A model generated the notes under the pieces. It was not told the DNA's origin. It worked only from the letters and a program-made list of their open reading frames with translations, and made no database searches. A program made the translations under genes and the position numbers. This document shows, in pieces, positions 7,561 through 10,974 of a DNA stretch of 10,974 bases. Numbering within the stretch: the first letter of the stretch is position 1; the number at the start of each line of letters is the position of its first letter. Source of the stretch: Betaproteobacteria bacterium (lineage in GTDB: Bacteria; Pseudomonadota; Gammaproteobacteria; Burkholderiales; JAHFRG01); contig JAHFRG010000052.1 in assembly GCA_023258935.1 (NCBI GenBank), positions 1 through 10,974 of the forward strand, written 5' to 3'.

Positions 7561-7660
7561 GGCGGGCCTCCCCGCATTGCGTGATAGTTAACCTGGTCAG
7601 GTCCGGAAGGAAGCAGCCACAGCTATTTTTTGCAAGTGCCGGGGGCAAGGCTCGCCTCCC
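7561..7660 (+). ncRNA. ffs: 4.5S RNA of the signal recognition particle (small bacterial SRP RNA)
   Basis: The diagnostic SRP RNA core CAGGTCCGGAAGGAAGCAGC is present at 7599-7618: the conserved GGAA tetraloop and asymmetric internal loop that bind Ffh. The ends pair well: GGCGGGCCT at 7561-7569 with AGGCTCGCC at 7648-7656 (nine pairs, one G-U), giving the usual ~100-nt single hairpin. A second shared feature is GTGCCGGG on the 3' arm. The RNA assembles with Ffh to target nascent inner-membrane proteins to FtsY/SecYEG. A T-rich tail (7661-7675, TAATGTTTTTGCTTT) probably ends transcription. Exact ends may be off by a few bases. Confidence 0.95.
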
Positions 7661-7675
7661 TAATGTTTTTGCTTT
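7661..7675 (+). terminator. T-rich tail after ffs
   Basis: TAATGTTTTTGCTTT directly follows the long GC-rich stem of the 4.5S RNA, which can itself serve as the terminator hairpin. Readthrough into the downstream gene is possible because no other strong promoter was identified. Confidence 0.45.
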
Positions 7676-7717
7676 ATGATGCCCACAGAATTACTGAACC
7701 CTGAGGATCAACGCAGA

Positions 7718-8257
7718 GTGAAAAAAATCAGTACTTCTATTTTGATATCTCTCATAAGCGCGAGTTTTAATGCAAGTGCGATCGACAGTGTGTCTATAGA
7801 AGGAGGCCATGGAGACGGGATAGATGTGGGACGTGTCGGGCTGCAATGGAATTGGGATAAACAATGGTTCGCCGCGCATGGCTGGCATCTTGGCGGATAC
7901 TGGGATACTTCGGCCGGAGTTTTACATGGACGCAGCGGTGGGCCAGTCAACAACAATGTTGGGGATTTCAGTGTGACCCCGACTTTTCGTTACCAGCAAA
8001 CCGACCTTACGACTATCGCGCCTTATTTTGATGCCGGGGTGGGGGCGCACCTGTGGACGCGCACCACCATCACCGAGAGCATAAGATCAGGCACCGCTTT
8101 CCAGTTCGGCGAACATGTGGGAGTTGGTTTCCGATTCGGAGATCGTGGCATATATGATCTCAGTTACCGTTTTCAGCACATGTCCAATGCCTCGATCAAG
8201 GACCCCAACCCAGGGGTAAACCTCCAATTGGTTCGTTTTCAAATACACCTCAATTAA
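7718..8257 (+). CDS. PagL-like lipid A 3-O-deacylase / acyloxyacyl hydrolase
   Basis: The 179-residue protein has a signal peptide (KK, hydrophobic stretch, ASA cleavage site near residue 21) and alternating beta-strand sequence with aromatic-rich strands, ending in a short C-terminal strand, as for an outer-membrane barrel. The PagL signature is at the motif QHMSNASIKDPNPG, giving the catalytic His-x-Ser followed by Asn; PagL removes the 3-O-linked acyl chain from lipid A. In Pseudomonas PagL the triad Glu follows the Ser by 12 residues; here that position is Asn (in PGVN). The GTG at 7718 is chosen because GAGGA lies ten bases upstream and it begins the signal peptide directly. An ATG at 7676 would start inside the ffs tail and add 14 residues before the signal peptide. 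It lies five bases before dnaX, so the two may be co-transcribed. Confidence 0.85.
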   Translation: MKKISTSILISLISASFNASAIDSVSIEGGHGDGIDVGRVGLQWNWDKQWFAAHGWHLGGYWDTSAGVLHGRSGGPVNNNVGDFSVTPTFRYQQTDLTTIAPYFDAGVGAHLWTRTTITESIRSGTAFQFGEHVGVGFRFGDRGIYDLSYRFQHMSNASIKDPNPGVNLQLVRFQIHLN

Positions 8258-8262
8258 CAGCA

Positions 8263-9864
8263 GTGTCTGTAAACCACGTTCTCGCGCGCAAGTGGCGACC
8301 TAAAACTTTTACTGAGTTAGTCGGGCAGGAACATGTCGTCAAGGCATTAACGAATGCCTTAAGTCAGCAACGCCTTCACCATGCTTATCTTTTCACCGGT
8401 ACGCGCGGCGTCGGCAAAACCACGCTGGCGCGCATTCTAGCCAAGTCTCTTAACTGCGAAAACGGAATCACCCCGGTGCCCTGCGGGCAATGCTCAGCAT
8501 GCCGCGAAATTGATTCAGGGCGTTTTATTGATTTGCTGGAGCTCGATGCCGCTTCCAATACCGGCATAGACAACATGCGCGAGGTTTTGGACAACGCGCA
8601 ATATGCGCCTACACGGGGGCGCTTCAAGATCTACATCATTGACGAAGTGCACATGCTTTCCGCCAAGGCATTCAATTCCATGCTGAAGACTCTGGAAGAG
8701 CCGCCCGAGCATGTCAAATTTATCCTTGCCACCACCGATCCGCAAAAAATACCGGTCACGGTGCTTTCACGCTGCCTGCAGTTCAATTTAAAACGGATAC
8801 CCTTCACGGTGATTACCGGCTATCTGCAACAGGTGCTGGAAAAAGAGAAAATCTCCGGCGAGTCTTCGGCGCTGCAGCTCCTGTCGCGCGCGGCGCAAGG
8901 CAGCATGCGCGATGCCTTAAGCTTGCTTGACCAGGCAATCGCACATGATGCAGGCAAGGTAACCGAATCCGGTGTGCGCGAGATGCTAGGCGCAATTGAC
9001 CAGACATACTTGTTCGAGATTTTGCGGGCGCTGCTGAAACGCGATGGGGTTGCACTTATTGAACAAGTAGAACAAATGACAAGCCGCAGCCTTTCGTTGG
9101 AAGCAGCATTGCAGGATTTGGCTACGCTATTACAACACATCGCTTTGGCGCAAACCGTGCCCGAGGCCATCGGGGTGGATATGCAGGAAAGGGCGCAGAT
9201 TCTTGAACTGGCCCGTGCTTTTAATCCTGAAGATGTGCAGTTGTTTTACGATATTGCGCTGCGCGGACGCAATGAGATTGATCTTGCTCCTGATGAGCAA
9301 GCCGGCTTCAGTATGACTTTATTGCGCATGCTTGCGTTCATGCCGGCAGATAGCCCAGCAGCAAGTGCTGATGAAAAAAAGTTCGCTAAGGCAATGCCGC
9401 AGCAACCTTCGCTGCTTGAAGGGGGGGGTGGTAGCGCGCCGGTCAAGACTGTAAACGACAACAAATTAAAAAAAAACCGCTTTGACGGAGATTGGGCAGT
9501 CCTGGTAGCTCAACTAAAACTGGGAGGCATGGCTAAGATGCTGGCGCAGCATTGTGAGTTAGCGGGTTACGGTAACGACGGCCTTGAGCTGCGCGTCCCT
9601 GAGCCACATAAACACTTGCTGGAAAAATCATATCAGGAAAAATTGAAACTCGCACTGAACGATTATTTTGGTAAGCATATGGCCGTCACTTTTGCCCTTG
9701 GCAGCAGCAGCAGCGGGAACACACCCGCTGAAAAGGAACACCGCGAGAAACAGGATCGCCAAATGCGTGCAATCGAGGCAATCGAAAAAGACCCTTTCGT
9801 GCATGAGCTGGTGGAAAACTTCGACGCCAAGGTAATAGATTCCTCTATAAAACCGATACAGTGA
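8263..9864 (+). CDS. dnaX: DNA polymerase III subunits tau and gamma (clamp loader ATPase)
   Basis: The 533-residue tau drives loading of the beta clamp and, through its C-terminal part, couples core polymerase and DnaB. Visible: the N-terminal VLARKWRPKTF signature; Walker A GTRGVGKT (46-53); a zinc module with Cys65, Cys74, Cys77 and Cys80; Walker B IIDEVH (125-130); sensor 1 ATTDP (156-160); sensor 2 GSMRDALSLLDQ (213-224); a collar domain to about 365; a low-complexity linker (about 360-410) and a tau-specific C-terminal domain. It is shorter than E. coli tau (643). The start is a GTG five bases after the PagL-like stop, with no clear Shine-Dalgarno sequence, suggesting translational coupling. 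The linker holds an A AAA AAG heptamer that could give a ~375-residue gamma by -1 frameshifting. dnaX-ybaB-recR is a classic cluster. Confidence 0.97.
   Translation: MSVNHVLARKWRPKTFTELVGQEHVVKALTNALSQQRLHHAYLFTGTRGVGKTTLARILAKSLNCENGITPVPCGQCSACREIDSGRFIDLLELDAASNTGIDNMREVLDNAQYAPTRGRFKIYIIDEVHMLSAKAFNSMLKTLEEPPEHVKFILATTDPQKIPVTVLSRCLQFNLKRIPFTVITGYLQQVLEKEKISGESSALQLLSRAAQGSMRDALSLLDQAIAHDAGKVTESGVREMLGAIDQTYLFEILRALLKRDGVALIEQVEQMTSRSLSLEAALQDLATLLQHIALAQTVPEAIGVDMQERAQILELARAFNPEDVQLFYDIALRGRNEIDLAPDEQAGFSMTLLRMLAFMPADSPAASADEKKFAKAMPQQPSLLEGGGGSAPVKTVNDNKLKKNRFDGDWAVLVAQLKLGGMAKMLAQHCELAGYGNDGLELRVPEPHKHLLEKSYQEKLKLALNDYFGKHMAVTFALGSSSSGNTPAEKEHREKQDRQMRAIEAIEKDPFVHELVENFDAKVIDSSIKPIQ
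9375..9389 (+). promoter_or_regulatory. Candidate -1 programmed frameshift site of dnaX (gamma subunit)
   Basis: The zero-frame codons GAA AAA AAG contain the heptamer A AAA AAG (9375-9381), identical to the E. coli dnaX slippery site. After a -1 slip the next codons are GTT CGC TAA, so translation stops at 9387-9389. The product would be about 375 residues, ending just after the collar domain. A small hairpin (GCAGC 9399-9403 / GCTGC 9411-9415) lies downstream. The upstream Shine-Dalgarno stimulator known in E. coli is not evident. Confidence 0.65.
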
Positions 9865-9875
9865 TAATCGTGATG

Positions 9876-10025
9876 ATATGAGATCTCTGCGAAGCAAGTA
9901 TTTTGCGCCAAGACAAGGCGCGAGTTTTTTTACGAGCGGAGCATACGCAGTAGTATGTGAGCATCGTAAAAAGCCGAGCAACACAGTATTGGTGCAAAAG
10001 ACGCAGCTTATCGGAGGTCTCATAT
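9876..10025. repeat. ~150-bp imperfect palindrome (MITE-like) between dnaX and ybaB
   Basis: The whole intergenic gap can fold on itself. Outer arms 9878-9895 and 10006-10023 pair at 16 of 18 positions counting G-U, and T9877-A10024 and A9876-T10025 extend them. Middle arms 9898-9911 and 9989-10002 pair at 13 of 14. Inner arms TTTTTACGA (9927-9935) and TCGTAAAAA (9964-9972) pair perfectly, and the apex GCATAC/GTATGT closes a 6-base loop. The symmetry suggests a mobile palindromic repeat of the MITE or ERIC-like type. From memory, related elements occur in other proteobacterial genomes; copy number here is unknown. No protein is encoded. Confidence 0.8.
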
Positions 10026-10350
10026 GATGAAAGGTGGTTTGGGCGACCTGATGAAACAAGCCCAGCAAATGCAGGAAAACATGAAAATAATGCAGGAGCA
10101 ATTGGCTGATGTTGAGGTTGAGGGGCAATCAGGGGCCGGCAGGGTGAAAGTGACCATGACCTGCCGCCATGATGTGAAGAGTGTTTCCATAAATCAAAGC
10201 TTGCTGGGAGAGGATAAGGAAATGCTGGAAGACATGATCGCCGCTGCGATGAACGATGCGGTAAGAAAAGTTGAAACGATGATTAAGGAAAAAATGAGCG
10301 GGCTTGCTGCAGGCATGGGCCTGCCGCCCGGTTTCAAACTGCCTTTTTGA
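10024..10350 (+). CDS. ybaB: YbaB/EbfC nucleoid-associated DNA-binding protein
   Basis: This 108-residue protein has the typical family length and layout: a glycine-rich start (MMKGGLGDLMKQ), a long amphipathic helix with QAQQMQENM, a central beta-sheet part with the SGAGRVKVTMTCRHDVKSV stretch, and a C-terminal helix with AAAMNDAVRKVE. A flexible tail ends in GMGLPPGFKLPF, as in most members. EbfC-type proteins form tweezer-like dimers that bind DNA with loose specificity and coat the nucleoid. The gene sits between dnaX and recR, as in many bacteria, hinting at a link to replication or repair. GGAGG at 10013-10017 is spaced six bases from the ATG at 10024; a second ATG follows at 10027. That Shine-Dalgarno sequence lies in the stem of the preceding palindrome, so translation may depend on its unfolding. 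Confidence 0.96.
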   Translation: MMKGGLGDLMKQAQQMQENMKIMQEQLADVEVEGQSGAGRVKVTMTCRHDVKSVSINQSLLGEDKEMLEDMIAAAMNDAVRKVETMIKEKMSGLAAGMGLPPGFKLPF

Positions 10351-10385
10351 ATGCTACGCACCAAAGCATCACCACGAACGCAGTA

Positions 10386-10974
10386 ATGAAATCTCCTTCC
10401 AGTCTTGAACAACTCATCGAGTCGCTGCACTGCCTGCCGGGAGTGGGGCCCAAATCGGCGCAACGCATGGCCTACCATCTGCTTCAGCGCGACCAAGCTG
10501 GCGCATCGCAGCTGGCGGACGCTTTGCACAGGGCGCTGGAAAACATCAGGCACTGCGAGAAATGCAACAGTTTCGCCGAGCAAGAAATATGCAGTCTTTG
10601 CATTTCGTCAAAGAGAGATGCGCACCTGTTATGTGTAGTGGAAACCCCCGCCGATTTACTGATGATGGAACAGACTCAGTGCTACCAGGGCTTGTATTTC
10701 GTGCTGATGGGGCGTTTGTCACCACTTGACGGCATAGGGCCGAAACAAATTCATCTTGAAAAGCTGCTTAAGCGTGCACAGGACGGGATTGTAAAAGAAG
10801 TGGTGCTGGCGACTAATTTCACAGTCGAAGGTGAAGCGACAGCGCACTATATTAGCGAATTGCTCAAGCCCCGCGGCATGAAAGTGAGCCGCATTGCGAG
10901 CGGGCTGCCGGCGGGTGGCGAGCTTGAACATGTGGACAGCGGCACGCTGGCGCAGGCCGTACTCGAGCGCAGGC
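10386..10974 (+). CDS. recR: Recombination mediator RecR (last few codons cut by window edge)
   Basis: 196 residues are visible of a family normally near 198-200, so only the tail is missing. Seen in order: a helix-hairpin-helix (LHCLPGVGPKSAQRMAYHLL, 14-33), a four-Cys zinc finger (Cys57, Cys60, Cys69, Cys72), and a Toprim domain from about 80 with CVVETPADLL and Glu86, then ATNFTVEGEATAHY (142-155). The C-terminal Walker-B-like stretch SRIASGLPAGGELEHVD follows. With RecO and RecF, RecR loads RecA on SSB-coated gaps; it forms a ring-shaped tetramer around DNA. The ATG at 10386 lies 35 bases after the ybaB stop and gives the standard RecR N-terminus, but no clear Shine-Dalgarno sequence is present, so translation may be coupled or weak. 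No promoter is evident, which fits co-transcription from dnaX. Confidence 0.97.
   Translation, partial: MKSPSSLEQLIESLHCLPGVGPKSAQRMAYHLLQRDQAGASQLADALHRALENIRHCEKCNSFAEQEICSLCISSKRDAHLLCVVETPADLLMMEQTQCYQGLYFVLMGRLSPLDGIGPKQIHLEKLLKRAQDGIVKEVVLATNFTVEGEATAHYISELLKPRGMKVSRIASGLPAGGELEHVDSGTLAQAVLERR

Noticed and set aside
7676..7717. ATG start at 7676 for the PagL-like gene
   Set aside because: It lies in the T-rich ffs tail without a Shine-Dalgarno sequence and would place 14 polar residues before a normal signal peptide.
9628..10128. 166-codon minus-strand ORF across the dnaX end and ybaB
   Set aside because: Antisense to two well-supported genes and to the palindrome; the translation has no coherent family features.

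Overview
The window looks like chromosomal DNA of a betaproteobacterium. The gene order 4.5S RNA, PagL-type protein, dnaX, ybaB, recR and the protein sequences suggest this. The finer placement (possibly a Nitrosomonadales or Gallionella-like lineage) is a guess. No transposase, phage gene, CRISPR array or tRNA was seen.

Left half (1-6925), all on the minus strand: an acetate module. The acetyl-CoA synthetase gene acs (6925 to 4955) ends in a strong intrinsic terminator nested in a larger inverted repeat. Next comes a four-gene operon: a small two-helix membrane protein (4841 to 4626), a 921-residue sodium/solute-symporter-type histidine kinase of the CrbS/CbrA class (4605 to 1840), a single-domain CheY-like response regulator (1800 to 1429), and a membrane-anchored PAS protein with a degenerate histidine-kinase core (from 1432, running off the left edge). 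The last two overlap by ATGA. In other bacteria CrbS-type sensors control acs, so sensor and target are probably neighbours here. The response regulator has no DNA-binding domain and the last protein lacks the phospho-accepting His, so the output route is unusual.

Middle (6926-7717): a long intergenic region with an AT-rich, repeat-containing stretch upstream of acs, a stretch without convincing genes, and the 4.5S SRP RNA gene ffs on the plus strand.

Right half (7718-10974), all on the plus strand: a PagL-like outer-membrane lipid A deacylase, dnaX (clamp-loader tau, probably also gamma by frameshifting), ybaB/EbfC and recR, which lacks only its last few codons at the right edge. Two features stand out. 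The dnaX linker has an E. coli-type A AAA AAG slippery heptamer followed by a -1-frame stop, plus G8 and A9 tracts. Between dnaX and ybaB lies a ~150-bp imperfect palindrome whose outer stem would sequester the ybaB Shine-Dalgarno sequence.
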